Source of the DNA: Isoetes taiwanensis
Lineage: Eukaryota; Streptophyta; Lycopodiopsida; Isoetales; Isoetaceae
NCBI GenBank assembly: GCA_021234155.1
Contig: JAJEKV010000014.1
Coordinates: forward strand, 9,631,563-9,695,562
Length of the DNA: 64,000 nucleotides
Direction of reading: 5' to 3'
Below the pieces are notes generated by a model that did no database searches, had not been told where the DNA came from, and saw nothing but the letters and a program-made list of their open reading frames with translations. Both the position numbers and the translations under genes were made by a program. Positions 40,808 through 52,842 of this stretch are shown piece by piece. The stretch's first letter is position 1, and every line of letters starts with the position of its first letter.

Positions 40808-42403
40808 TTTTTTTAAAGGATGAAAAAAAGTTTATCAATAACGAGTAAAAATCATACATTGTAAACATCTCGTCTATTTGTGTAAGCACAAGAAGATGCC
40901 TTTGGAATATGAGCCTGAAGCACTTTGTACTTACTCCAATAGAGGAGGCTATTTTCAAGAGTTAATTTGAAGGCACTGAACCCAAATACATTCTTTCAAG
41001 TCTACTCCAGGGAGGAACATCTATAAGCCACTTGTATCTTAGCATGGACTACAACAATGACTCCACAAGCAGGTGAATAAATGCCCTGGAACATATCGTG
41101 TCTTCAACGCTCCCAGATTGACCGTAGGAGCCAATTAGAACCAAGATAAAATGCTTTTTGCTTAGTTGGGGGCCATGCAGCAGGGTCGAACGCCAAGAGA
41201 AGACATTGGCAATCTAGTGCACTGAATAAACCTTATAATCATGACCATGTTGATTGAACTTCTGGACAAGCAAAGAGACAATGCTCAATAGTCTCAACGT
41301 CTGAAAGGCAGAACGAACATGCTACAGATATGCCAAGATCATACCAATGCCTCAAGGCATTAATACGCATGCACCTATGGATAGCCTGCCACTAAAACAC
41401 ACACTTTGGGATGAAGCAACTTATCCCAAAGACAGCTCCATGTACGAAACCAGTTGGGTTCTGGAATCTGCATGTGCCACCCATTTGGCAATGGGAGGGG
41501 CTGCTGAACTAAGAGGATATCATATATGGAGCTGACAAGGTCCTTGCCTTTGCAAATAGACTTGTAGCATCCCCAAGCCAGCCTTTCTACGAGGCCGACC
41601 TTCACCATAAGAGGCAGCTTTTCTGTTACCTTCTCTCAAATGGACATATCCCAATAAGGGACCGAAAATTGTGTTTGAAACTCATACCAAGACAGCAAGT
41701 GACCATCTCCATATCATTCTTGAGTAGAAACAACACCTGCAAGGACCCATCGCCTTCGTGTAAGAGGATGGACAGATGCAGCAAGTGGAGGTATTGAGAG
41801 GTTGGCAATGGTGTCCACAACCACAGAATTTGCAGTAGGGCATGGGTGGAAAGGCATGGCCAAAAAAGATGTCTGACTGCATTATATGTTGCCAAAAGTC
41901 CATGTAGAAATGGGGAAGCATTTGGAAAAGGCTGCAAACAATGAAATAATACCCAAGGCAAAACTGATTTAATGGCCTTCTTGCCGAGAGGAATACAATG
42001 ACTAAGAGATAGTTTGAGAAGGCGTAAATCAGGAGAGTCATCTTCATCATTCAAGATCCTCCAAATGAATTTTGAAATGAAGACTTTGCTCTGAAGTGAG
42101 AAATCCATCATGCCGAGACCATCTGCCCATTTTAGAAGAATGCATTTGAACCAAGCCACCTTTAACCACAATCCCTTCCTCAGTGCTAGCCCATATGAAG
42201 TTCCGAATTATTGCAATGAGTTCATATACTTTGGCATGTGGGGCTAGCAATAGTAAAGCCATATAAACATGGGTACTGCTTTGGACTGACTTGGCCACTG
42301 TGATGCGCCCAGCAAGAGACATTTTTGCAATAGACCACCAAAATAAGTGTTTGTACAAACTCAGTCCCTCCTCTTTGCAAGTCCTAGCATGCTTTCCTAT
42401 CAT
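40808..42403 (-). mobile_element. 5'-truncated LINE, same family as 9,199-12,660
   Basis: Minus-strand frames parallel the other copy closely: WFKCILLKWADGLGMMDFSL versus WSKCILPKWVGGLGMMDFLL, and GRITVAKSVQSSTHVYMALL versus GRITVAKPVLSSTHVYMAFL. The 3' side ends near 40,808 in an A/T-rich tail. The copy covers only the post-RT region and 3' UTR; the 5' break is near 42,403. 5' truncation is usual for LINE insertions. Many frame breaks. Confidence 0.8.
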
Positions 42404-42689
42404 ACTTTTTTAAGAACTTAGGGTAGTATGAATTGGACCCTTTGTAATTACTCATGATAACAATAAAAAGTAAAATAAAGAAAATGTAATGACATACTTT
42501 TGAGCTTAATTAATATTATCAAATCATCATGAGATTAGCAAAGGAATGTCCAAGACTAGGCAATAAGGCAAGCACATTCCATTTGCTAGTGATAGACAGA
42601 GACTACAAAGTCTCTACTTACAAGCACCAGAGCAACAAAGTGACACATTTAAGATAAGTACGCCATTTTGGTTCTTTATGTAACTCTTT
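42404..42689. other. No gene seen
   Basis: AT-rich spacer with no recognised feature. Confidence 0.4.
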
Positions 42690-43012
42690 CATGGCGACGT
42701 TGAGCGGTCTCAAACTCGAGACATAGCTGTTGTAGTAGAACTAATGTATTACAATTAAACCAAAGGCCCAAGTGCGATAGAAATGTAGTATATTCTTCTA
42801 AGATGCATGCTGGATGTTGGCCCCAGAAAGCATGGCCCAAGCGCATGCGACATGTGCATCTCTCATGCGCATGTCTAAATGCGTCCATGCACATGCCAAA
42901 AATGGACCTTGGAATGCCTCATGAAAAAAAGGGGTCTTTTTGGCTTTATAGCTTTTTTGGCCAAAAAAAGAAAAAAGTTTTACAAATTCATTCCCGAACC
43001 TTATGAGATAAA
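42690..43012 (-). repeat. Dispersed repeat with tRNA-like end (copy 1; see 51,155-51,409)
   Basis: On the minus strand, ATAAGGTTCGGGAATGAATT (43,007) through CCAAGGTCCATTTTTGGCATG to GGGCCTTTGGTTTAATTGTAATACATTAG and TCGAGTTTGAGACCGC parallels the plus-strand sequence at 51,172-51,409. The last ~80 nt are tRNA-like, with A-box-like and B-box-like strings. A tRNA-derived SINE or SINE-like composite is possible. The tRNA-like part is at the far end, not at the usual 5' head, so the type is unsure. Confidence 0.45.
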
Positions 43013-43498
43013 GCCGAAATCCTGTGTTTATGTTTCGCCTTTACGATCCTGTGAATCTTCCTTTCTCTCTATGATTTTCTTAATCGGCTCTTCTAGCAAC
43101 TTCTTGCTCTCCTTTTCCTTGTTGCAACTCTTTTGTAAGGAGTTATGTCTATAAATTCTTTAAAAGCTAATCTGACAGTAAATTCTTCCAATAAAATTCT
43201 TCTTTGGTATTGAATCACTTATTCTCACTCTATCCTTGATTATGAAATATGGTCTTAATCAGTTCCTGCATTCTACAACAAATTAACACATTAGCACATA
43301 TAATTTCAATAGGCAATGTTGTAGTAGATGGAGGATGTGGACGAGAGCTTAATTGGTTGCATCTGATTTGTGCTGCAAGTTTGTAAAAATAACTTAGTTC
43401 TTCATTTCTAGAAACTTAATTCTTCTTTTCTATGTTCTACTTGATTAAAATTCTAGCAAGAATCCAACTTAATCCACAAGTTCCAGAAGAAATTGGAA
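43013..43498. other. No gene seen
   Basis: AT-rich. The sequence just before 43,499 has no counterpart in the adjacent tandem units, so it marks the left edge of the array. Confidence 0.4.
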
Positions 43499-46400
43499 CG
43501 AACTTGGCTCTGATACCAATTTGATATGATGTGTAATCTCAAAGATGTATTTGCAAGAACAATCATTGAAAAATAAAGGAATTAACACGATACCACCCCT
43601 TAAGGTTAAAGTTCACCACCCAACTGGGCTATCCTGAGCAAGGGAACTTCTAAGAAAGGCTAAATTTGGAAGAAGAAAGATTTAAAGGAAACCAATTTAG
43701 CACTAGAGAGTATTCTCTAACAGTTTTGCAAATTCAAGATAGCAATTAAGCTTAGGAATTGGCTAAGACAAGATAACTAAAAATTTTCAGAGGATTGAAG
43801 GTTTCTCCAAACAATCAATCCATAACACAAGATTATAAGATTTGTCAGGACGGATGGTTGGAACGGAAATCAAGGGTTGATGAAGTATTCAAGTTCAAGG
43901 TCAGTTGCCAATTCACAAGAGTTGATTGCAGATGTTGAGGCGGTTGTCGCCAAATCCATTAGCCGATATTTGAAAAGCTTGATCCACTTGTTGGTTGTCC
44001 AGAAACTATTACAGCAGATCCATTTTTCCTGAAGATATCCGCCGACCTGGTCCCTGGATGGGATCAAGCTTTCTTTCGACCTTAAATATGCAATGTAACT
44101 ACTTTTTTGAAAAGGTTGGTTGCCTTGTTCTAATAAAAGATGTTGCTTACCTCTAAAATAGGTCTGATCGCAATATTTTCTTATCTCCTTCAATTTCTTA
44201 TATTCAAGTTTAAAGGCCACTGTCTATAATTTTAAAACCATCTTCTACAGATTCTTGAACTAACAATGTCATCTTTATAATTTGGCCTAAATATTTTGAC
44301 TTTCTTTCTCTTTTTTTTGCTCCCATAGACTCCTCCGAGCATCACCATATCAAGTTAAGCCCATGCTCTTGTATCAAATTCTTCTACAAGAGACATGGTT
44401 TTTGTCTCTCTAGCATGCTACTCGGGAATGTCAGGTAATATATTGTTAGAAGGTGATAAACGTGGGAGACATTCACCTTCCAAATCTCGCCTTTACAATT
44501 GCTATGGATCTACAGTGTCTTAAAGCTTACTGGAAGGAGAAGCGAGCCACTTAGTTCTCTAGATGAAATGTGGAGGAACATGTGTGCGTACAGGTGCAAA
44601 GGATCACAATCGCCTCAAGCAGTACATAGACACATGCTTTCTTAGTAAGTTTGGGATGCCAGTGCCTTAGAGTTGGTAAGGACATCACATTATTCCACAA
44701 TGGTACTTGTTAACATAGTTGCCCATGAAGAAGCGAACTTGGCTCTGATACCAATTTGATATGATGTGTAATCTCAAAGATGTATTTGCAAGAACAATCA
44801 TTGGAAAATAAAGGAATTAAGACGATACCACCCCTTAAGGTTAAAGTTCACCACCCAACTGGGCTATCCTTCTAAGAAAGGCTAAATTTGGAAGAAGAAA
44901 GATTTAAAGGAAACCAATTTAGCACTAGAGAGTATTCTCTAACAGTTTTGCAAATTCAAGGTAGCAATTAAGCTTAGGAATCGGCTAAGACAAGATAACT
45001 AAAAATTTTCAGAGGATTGAAGGTTTCTCCAAACAATCAATCCATAACACAAGATTATAAGATTTGTCAGGAAGGATGGTTGGAATGGAAATCAAGGGTT
45101 GTTGATGAAGTATTCAAGTTCAAGGTCAGTTGCCAATTCACAAGAGTTGATTGCAGATGTTGAGGCAGTTGTCGCCAAATCCATTAGCAGATATTTGAAA
45201 AGCTTGATCCACTTGTTGGTTGTCCAGAAACTATTATAGCAGATCTATTTTTCCTGAAGATATCCGCCGACCTGGTCCCAGATACTGGCTACTGTTCGAC
45301 CTTAAATATGCAATGTAACTACTTTTTTTGAAAAGGTTGGTTGCCTTGTTCTAATAAAAGATGTTGCTTACCTCTAAAATAGGTCTGATCGCAACATTTT
45401 CTTATCTCCTTCAATTTCTTATATTCAAGTTTAAAGGCCACTGTCTATAATTTTAAAACCATCTTCTACAGATTCTTGAACTAACAATGTCATCTTTATA
45501 ATTTGGCCTAAATATTTTGACTTTCTTTCTCTTTTTTTTGCTCCCATAGACTCCCTCTAGCATCACCATATGAAGTTAAGCCCATGCTCTTGTATCAAAT
45601 TCTTCTACAAGAGACATGGTTTTTGTCTCTCTAGCATGCTACTCGGGAATGTCAGGTAATATATTGTTAGAAGGTGATAAACATGGGAGACATTCACCTT
45701 CCAAATCTCGCCTTTACAATTGCTATGGATCTACAGCGTCTTAAAGCTTACTGGAAGGAGAAGCGAGCCATTTGGTTCTCTAGATGAAATGTGGAGGAAC
45801 ATGTGTGCGTACAGGTGCAAAGAATCACAATCGCCTCAGGCAGTACATAGACACATGCTTTCTTAGTAAGTTTGGGATGCCAGTGCCTTAGAGTTGGTAA
45901 GGACATCACATTATTCCACAATGGTACTTGTTAACATAGTTGCCCATGAAGAAGCGAACTTGGCTCTGATACCAATTTGATATGATGTGTAATACAATTG
46001 TTGGAAAATAAAGGAATTAAGACGATACCACCCTTAAGGTTAAAGTTCACCACCCAACTGGGCTATCCTTCTAAGAAAGGCTAAATTTGGAAGAAGAAAG
46101 ATTTAAAGGAAACCAATTTAGCACTAGAGAGTATTCTCTAATAGTTTTGCAAATTCAAGGTAGCAATTAAGCTTAGGAATCGGCTAAGACAAGATAACTA
46201 AAAATTTTCAGAGGATTGAAAGTTTCTCCAAACAATCAATCCATAACACAAGATTATAAGATTTGTCAGGAAGGATGGTTGGAATGGAAATCAAGGGTTG
46301 TTGATGAAGTATTCAAGTTCAAGGTCAGTTGCCAATTCACAAGAGTTGATTGCAGATGTTGAGGCAGTTGTCGCCAAATCCATTAGCAGATATTTGAAAA

Positions 46401-47153
46401 GCTTGATCCACTTGTTGGTTGTCCAGAAACTATTATAGCAGATCCATTTTTCCTGAAGATATCCGCCGACCTGGTCCCAGATGCTGGCTACTGTTCGACC
46501 TTAAATATGCAATGTAACTACTTTTTTGAAAAGGTTGGTTGCTTTGTTCTAATAAAAGATGTTGCTTACCTCTAAAATAGGTCTGATCGCAACACTTTCT
46601 TATCTCCTTCAATTTCTTATATTCAAGTTTAAAGGCCACTGTCTATAATTTTAAAACCATCTTCTACATATTCTTGAACTAACAATGTCATCTTTATAAT
46701 TTGGCCTAAATATTTTGACTTTCTTTCTCTTTTTTTTGCTCCCATAGACTCCCTCTAGCATCACCATATCAAGTTAAGCCCATGCTCTTGTATCAAATTC
46801 TTCTACAAGAGACATCGTTTTTGTCTCTCTAGCATGCTACTCAGGAATGTCAGGTAATATATTGTTAGAAGGTGATAAACATGGGAGACATTCACCTTCC
46901 AAATCTCGCCTTTACAATTGCTATGGATCTACAGTGTCTTAAAGCTTACTGGAAGGAGAAGCGAGCCACTTGGTTCTCTAGATGAAATGTGGAGGAACAT
47001 GTGTGCGTACAGGTGCAAAGAATCACAATCGCCTCAGGCAGTACATAGACACATGCTTTCTTAGTAAGTTTGGGATGCCAGTGCCTTAGAGTTGGTAAGG
47101 ACATCACATTATTCCACAATGGTACTTGTTAACATAGTTGCCCATGAAGAAGC
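43499..47153. repeat. Three tandem ~1.2-kb units derived from an LTR retrotransposon
   Basis: Unit starts at 43,500, 44,735 and 45,956 (periods 1,235 and 1,221; the last unit is 1,198 bp). By eye identity is well above 95%. Each unit begins GAACTTGGCTCTGATACCAA; on the minus strand this reads TTGGTATCAGAGCCAAGTTC, a perfect initiator-tRNA-Met primer-binding site, preceded by ATCATATCAAAT, where an LTR end would be. So each unit looks like LTR plus a short leader of a minus-strand LTR element, repeated head to tail. Differences include a 14-bp loss (GAGCAAGGGAACTT) in units 2 and 3, and a 25-bp loss at the start of unit 3. Confidence 0.88.
43870..44220 (-). other. Open frame inside the tandem unit (uncertain coding)
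   Basis: 116 codons starting MAFKLEYKKLKEIRKYCDQT in unit 1; in unit 3 the same frame is cut short after SYIAYLRSN by a changed stretch, and in unit 2 it is not open. The basic N-terminus is helix-like and no domain is recognised. As the copies do not keep the frame, I would not call this a gene. Confidence 0.25.
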
Positions 47154-47489
47154 AAAGTCGACTCTATCCATTCGAATTGGGGCAAACTGCCTCAGAATTG
47201 AGATAGGAAGATGGGACTAAGAAGAGGAATTGCCATTGCTTCCAAATGGGAGTAATTGAAGATGAGTGTCACACTCGTCAGAACTACCTAGCATTTGCAC
47301 CTATTAGGCAATTCAAGCACGATATAGCAGGTTAGTTACACCTAACCAACTACTACATATGATATTGCATACACTTTCAGTAATGACAATAACATCACAT
47401 ATCCAGGAGGTGCTAGACATACGAACTCAATTGTGTCCCTCGCCACATTTACATGTATAGCTGTACAATTTATCAGCGAGCTTATTAAT
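47154..47489. other. No gene seen
   Basis: Spacer between the tandem array and a LINE tail; nothing recognised. Confidence 0.4.
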
Positions 47490-47625
47490 CTAAGGTTTTT
47501 TTTCTCGAAAACACTACGGGGCGGGCCTTTTTAATCATGGACAGTAATAAGCGTGTTGCATTTTTACTTTCTTGGTTTGGGTCCCATGGACCTCTTGGTC
47601 TTTATGAACAATAAAATCCAATTCA
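47490..47625 (+). mobile_element. Severely truncated LINE copy (3' UTR only)
   Basis: TCTCGAAAACACTACGGGGC, then GACAGTAATAAGCGTGTTGC and GGGTCCCATGGACC to AACAATAAAATCC parallels the minus-strand 3' UTR of the LINE at 29,048-29,170 (GACAGTAATAAGTTTGCTGC, GTGGGTCCCATAGGCC, GACGATAAAAAATC). It is a ~135-bp 5'-truncated insertion. Confidence 0.72.
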
Positions 47626-48229
47626 ATGCAGTTCAATCATTATTATTCATACAATCTATTTCGGCCAATCGCTTCATAGTCTTAACATCTCATATCGTGT
47701 GTTGAGCTAAACACAGGCGTCATACTATCTCTAAGATCATTTATTTATACTAAGAGAATGTAATCATGAAAGATCTAATTAGCCAGATTTAGACAGAATA
47801 TAAAATCCTGCAAACTGTATCATTTTAAAAGTATTACAACAAAACTAGTTGACTTAAATTTTATTGTATGCCACTACTGAAGCGGTATATAATCCCTATT
47901 GCTCAGTGCTACCAATTCTTGATACCAATTTCAAAACTATTAATACTTATTCAACACTTTATTCAAGCAGTTTCCAAGGCCATATCAAGTTTAAGAGATA
48001 AAGAGTAACTAATGTATATAGCCAGCGATCACAAACACTTAGTCAACATAGGCATAGTTAGCAACACCATCTTTTCTTAAACTTTGACATATAAGTTGTC
48101 ATGAACCTATGCGAGAACAAAGAAAATATGCAAATAATACGCAAAAAATATGAAAGAAATATGCCAAGATCGGCAAAGAATATGATATATGATAAAGAAA
48201 CAAGAATGCAATGGCTTGAAGGCAAGCAA
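47626..48229. other. No gene seen
   Basis: AT-rich spacer; nothing recognised. Confidence 0.4.
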
Positions 48230-48500
48230 GGAACACGAGACAGATGCCTAGAAGGCTCAAGACTGGCGTTGGACCAGAATGGTTCGACAAGAAGAATGTG
48301 CCTCTATATATATCTAGGCCAATAGGATCGCGCCACTCCAATGGACGAGATCATGCCAAGTGTCGCGCAAGCATCTAGATTCTATAATATTCTAGACTCT
48401 TCTGGAATCAGCCATGCATATGAAGAAGATGTAAGACAATATCTTCAATAAGTATTAGTAGCACACTTGCAAAAGTGATTGACTTGTTGCTAAAAGGTTG
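48230..48500. repeat. Second copy of the LTR-related repeat at 4,441-4,795
   Basis: CTAGAAGGCTCAAGACTGGC (48,248), CTCTATATATATCTAGG (48,302) and AAAGGTTGCAAGTTCAAATC (48,494) occur in the same order and spacing as at 4,457, 4,501 and 4,699. It lies left of the chromovirus fragment below, as its counterpart does. Confidence 0.55.
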
Positions 48501-48639
48501 CAAGTTCAAATCTTGTTTTGTCCAACTATACTTTTGCATCTTTGTGATGACCATCTTTTGTACTTATGGGTAGAATACCTGTATGGCATGGATACCCATA
48601 TGGCCATCACATTATCCCTCTCTTATGATGGCGACAAGT

Positions 48640-49440
48640 CATTAAAGCTAGAGCTGGAGTACTCGAACTTCGCTTATCTGGGTAACGACGGTGGAACTCC
48701 ACAATTTCGATAACGGACTAAGGCGATGATAGTCAAGCTTGCTGCAGGGACGCGAGGTAGGGAGGTCCTTATGAAGGGACAAGGTCACCAACATGAAATG
48801 TAGAAGCTTCCTGCCGATGTAAATCGGCATAATGCCATTAACACTCCTGTGCCCGGAGAAGATGATGCTGATGATTGAAGAGCCTAGAGTTTCTCAAATC
48901 GAGACTCGACACTAGGATTGACAGAGTCACGGCCAGTGACACTAAGAGACTAACGAGGATGATGGCCAGAAAGAATAGAGTCTGACCAGTGGAACCATTA
49001 ACTGAGTTATTATAGGCAAACTCAGCTAATGGAAGATAATCGACCCAATCATCCTACTGACAACTGATAAAGCACCTCAAATATTGTTCGAGAGTCTGAT
49101 TAGTGTACTCCACTTGCCCATTGCTTTCTGAATAATGACCGAATGTCAGTGAAGGGTCAATATGCAATAACTCCAAAGGCCGCTAAAAATCCTGCGACGA
49201 ATTAGGATCCACGATCATTAACAATAGTGTCTCGCAATCCATGAGTCTAACTACTTTACTGAAGGAAAAGGTCGGATGTTCCTTCACTGGTGATGGTGAT
49301 GTTGTAGGAAATAAAATGAGCCATCTTAAAGAAGCGATCAACAATGACAATGATGGCATCATGATCCCGACAGAGTGGAAACTCCAGAATAAAATCTACA
49401 AAAAGTCTTCCAGAGGTCCATCTGGAACATAAGTGTGTCT
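48640..49440 (-). mobile_element. Chromovirus fragment (integrase region)
   Basis: 49,020-49,300 parallels the integrase segment at 6,170-6,440 (TCATCCTACTGACAACTGAT; GAGAGTCTGATTAGTGTACT; CCACTTGCCCATT). 48,640-48,830 (minus, HLHKDLPTSRPCSKLDYHRL) corresponds to the integrase C-terminal region. Very short and frameshifted; no gag or RT. Confidence 0.6.
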
Positions 49441-51154
49441 TGTTTTTTCACACTTCACCAAGGTACCATTTCTGCCCTAAAATCATCCATCCGCAACAGA
49501 TATTGAAGTTTTAAGACTCGAGTTTGAAATTAAGTAAAAAAAAACTACACGTCTATTTATTCTAGTACAGAATCCATACTTTACCATGATAAAATATACA
49601 AAAATTGTAAAATTCCAAAAGGAACTAAGAACTTTTCATATTACTAAACTGTATATTTTTAGGATCATATGGCTCCTAATTCAAAGAGCTATAACAATCT
49701 AGATTTATATGGCATAAATTCATCATACCTTCTTTTGTTAGTTTTACTTGGTTAACTCGGTTGGCCCTACCTCCCAAAAACCATGCTATCATGGCATTAA
49801 AAACTTAAAGCAAATTTGATAATACTTGAGCATCATCAAGATCTTCATCTGATACATCCAGATATAGTGTCTCTGGTACAAAATGCCCATTAGGAGCATT
49901 CCCATGGAAATTATTAGATTACCATTTCCTTTTAAATTTTACATTCTTTTCTAAGAGCTTTGTAAATCCTGTCCATCATTCAACTTCTTTTAAAATTAAA
50001 TCATATGGTTCTACTGCCCATGAATATAATCCTTAGAGTTAGCAGCAGACCATATAATTATTGTCTAATATCAAATCATGAAGCCTTTTATTAAAGCTTA
50101 TGCGCTTGAAGCGCTACTATCAGATGGATAATCCATTTGAATACCAGTTATAAGCTTGCTAAAGGCTGTCGCCAACACAAACAATCAATGCGAGAAACCA
50201 TACCAATCTGATAAAACATTCTTTATTAGTCGATTGACCTAAAATATTGATGAAGACATTATCTTCGATATTTTGAGATATAAACTTCTTTTAAAATATA
50301 TTCTTTTGAGATATCTTCGATATTAAGCTGGTCATTTAACACTACACAAAGCCTTATTTCGAAAATTCTTCCTCCATCCATAGGACAGTTCTTTCACACA
50401 TGAATCATTTTATACTCTAATAAATATGATGGTCCCCCCCTACTTATTACATTAAGGGCTGACCATTAATGTAATAACCCAATCTTCTCAATCTAACTCA
50501 GCAAATAAAGCTAAAACTGACTACCATTATTGCAACATGACTTTTTGAATACCTTATAAGCAACTTGATTTGTATTTCTCTTATTTATCCAAGGCTTTGG
50601 AACTGAGAAAGGTAGATTAAGGGTAGGAAACCTTGGCTACTCTCTACTTTTTATAATTTCATGCCAAGAGGCATTTTGTAGACCTTAACTTTCATGCAAG
50701 CATATATGAAAGTATGTCAGGTTGCCCATGGATACCTTTAAATTTAAACTTAAAATCTCTGTAATGAACTGTCAATAGTAAGAAAATAGAAATAATTCCC
50801 TTATAGAACATTAAAGAAATCCTAAGTAAGAACGTACCAATGCATTAGGGCTTTAACTTCTAGGCAGTATCATCATCAGCTCTAGCTTCCTTAGTAGTTG
50901 AAGTGCTTGGTGTCCCCCAACATTTCACAGATGGACTATAATACTTGAAGACCCTCCACTTGAAAGTTTAGTAATAAGGTGGTGGAGTAAAGCTTATAGA
51001 CTGCACGCTGGCAGTAGACTTTGGGCTTTGAGTTTTATCCTGCTTGGTATTGCTATTGCTAGAAGCCACTTCAACCTTTTTCAAGAAAGTAATCAACTTG
51101 ATGTTTTTTTACAAATGTCAAAGCCCCTTTAGGAAAATTTATCTTAAGATCAAG
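49441..51154. other. Mostly empty; possible coding scrap on the minus strand at its right end
   Basis: AT-rich. Around 51,150-51,070 (minus) the frame DLKINFPKGALTFVKKHQVD looks protein-like, and 51,080-50,980 gives SSNSNTKQDKTQSPKSTASV. No family recognised and the frames do not connect. Nothing else noted. Confidence 0.3.
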
Positions 51155-51409
51155 TCCAGGATTTGCAACCTGCATAAGGTTCAGGAATGATTTCTTTTCT
51201 TTTTTTGATAGCCGAAAAGGTTTTTCTTTCATGCGGACCGTGGTTTCCAAGGTTCATTTTTGCCATGCACATATGTCGTATGCCCATGTGAAATGTTTTT
51301 ATAATTATGTTCTTATGACAGTGGATTTTCATAGTGTTTGGGCCTTTGGTCTAGTGATAATACATTAGTCATAGAAGAGTTATGTCTTGAGCTCGAGATC
51401 GCCAGAATC
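51155..51409 (+). repeat. Dispersed repeat with tRNA-like end (copy 2)
   Basis: Same series as the minus-strand copy at 42,690-43,012. The tRNA-like part reads TTTGGTCTAGTGATAATACA (about 51,344) followed by GAGCTCGAGATCGCC (about 51,390), resembling polymerase III A and B boxes with tRNA-like spacing. The copy is cut at 51,409 by the hAT-type insertion and probably resumes after 52,249 (TATAGTTCC). Confidence 0.5.
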
Positions 51410-51417
51410 GCACTATG

Positions 51418-52241
51418 CAGGGTAAAAATTATAGGCACCTATTATATTTTATGTTATTAACCATGGGCGATTTTCTAGTGTCTTTATATTTTTATTAATT
51501 AATACGCGGGCAATTTTTTATGGACAAAAAAAAAATATTTTATTTTGATGGAAAATACAATTTGGTTTACAAGTTATTTTTTCCCATTCTTACACAACTT
51601 CAATAAAATCAGCTATTGAGGAATGAAATACAATTTATTACCATAGTCATGGCCAAAATTTCGCATCACATTGAACATCACACCCCCATATCTTCCACAC
51701 CAACTGTTTTTTATGGTGGTCTGGTACTGACTGTTATGGTGGCGTTTCTATAAACATTTTGATATTTCCTTTGTGCATAAACAATGGGTTCTACAAACCT
51801 CTATGAGCTTAAAGAGACCGGTGCTACAATTGGTGCTAGAAAATCTCTACTTCCAAATCTCTGAGTCATTACAGAGGTCGTTGCTATGAAATATCTGCCA
51901 TAAAATCTTGCTAAATCAGGTCTAGTTCGAAAATACCTATGTCAATTATGAACAATGGTTATAACGAAGAAGATTATCCTTCATTAATATCAGTAATTTT
52001 ATGCAATTTTTTAAATTTATTATTTTTGAGGATCATATATGGGCTAATCCATTTTTAAAATACCCATAAAAGAATCATGACATGGGCAATTTTCTCTTCT
52101 GGCAAGATTAAAAAGAATTACACATGGGCGATTGCACATACCAAAAATGCAAAACTGATCCTACTAATCTCGCAAATCTTAATCCAAGAATTAGAAATAA
52201 AATAGCCCATTTGCGATTAATCGTCCTTAATTTTTACCCTG
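51418..52241. mobile_element. Non-autonomous hAT-type DNA transposon (824 bp)
   Basis: The ends are CAGGGTAAAAATTA (51,418) and TAATTTTTACCCTG (to 52,241), perfect 14-bp terminal inverted repeats. They are flanked by the identical 8-bp sequence GCACTATG (51,410-51,417 and 52,242-52,249). CAGGG-type ends and an 8-bp duplication define the hAT superfamily. No transposase is encoded. The interior repeats (C)ATGGGC(G/A)ATTTTCT several times. Identical target copies suggest a fairly young insertion. Confidence 0.93.
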
Positions 52242-52267
52242 GCACTATGTATAGTTCCATTCCATGA

Positions 52268-52451
52268 CATCTATATGCCTATCTATTTGTTGAAGTATAA
52301 TTTATATGTCATTAACCAATGCATATCTTTCTAGATTTTGGCCAAAAATTCAGAAATAACATGGCCATCTATATAGCTGTCTATTTGCTGAAGTATAATT
52401 TATATGTCATTAATCAACGTCCACCTTTCTGGATTTTGGCTAAAACCCCAG
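52268..52451. repeat. Imperfect tandem duplication, ~100-bp unit
   Basis: TGAAGTATAATTTATATGTC occurs at 52,290 and 52,390, in a wider repeat (CTATTTGNTGAAG... to CTNGATTTTGGCNAAAA). Confidence 0.75.
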
Positions 52452-52842
52452 GAAAAACATGGCCAAAAATCCAGATAAAACATGTTTCCCAAAAACAATC
52501 ACATAGACAAATAGCTGCACAGACAACATGTCTGTATAAGGATCATACTAAAAAGTGTGTCCCTAATTTCCAAATATGAACAAAAGACCACAATGCTTGA
52601 TCTGAGAGTTATTCTCAAATACTTTCTCGTGAGTACTGTTGAAGGTGTACCTGGCAAACCTTCAACTCAGTGGTTGAGAACCTCCAGGTTGCTTAAGGCA
52701 ACCAATCTGTGGCCAAATCCCTGCACAACTCAACTCAAACTAGCTTGTGAATCTCTTGTCCCTAAACAAGAAAAAACTGTCTGCCAAAAATTGTTTGCCA
52801 AATGAAGAGGGTTGATTATTTTTTGATGGGAACACTTGCAAA
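52452..52842. other. No gene seen
   Basis: Low-complexity AT-rich sequence between the duplication and the repeat that opens the Gypsy element. Confidence 0.35.

Noticed and set aside
43499-47153. Host gene family of three tandem genes
   Set aside because: Each unit carries a primer-binding site and LTR-like edge, and the longest frame is not kept in all units.
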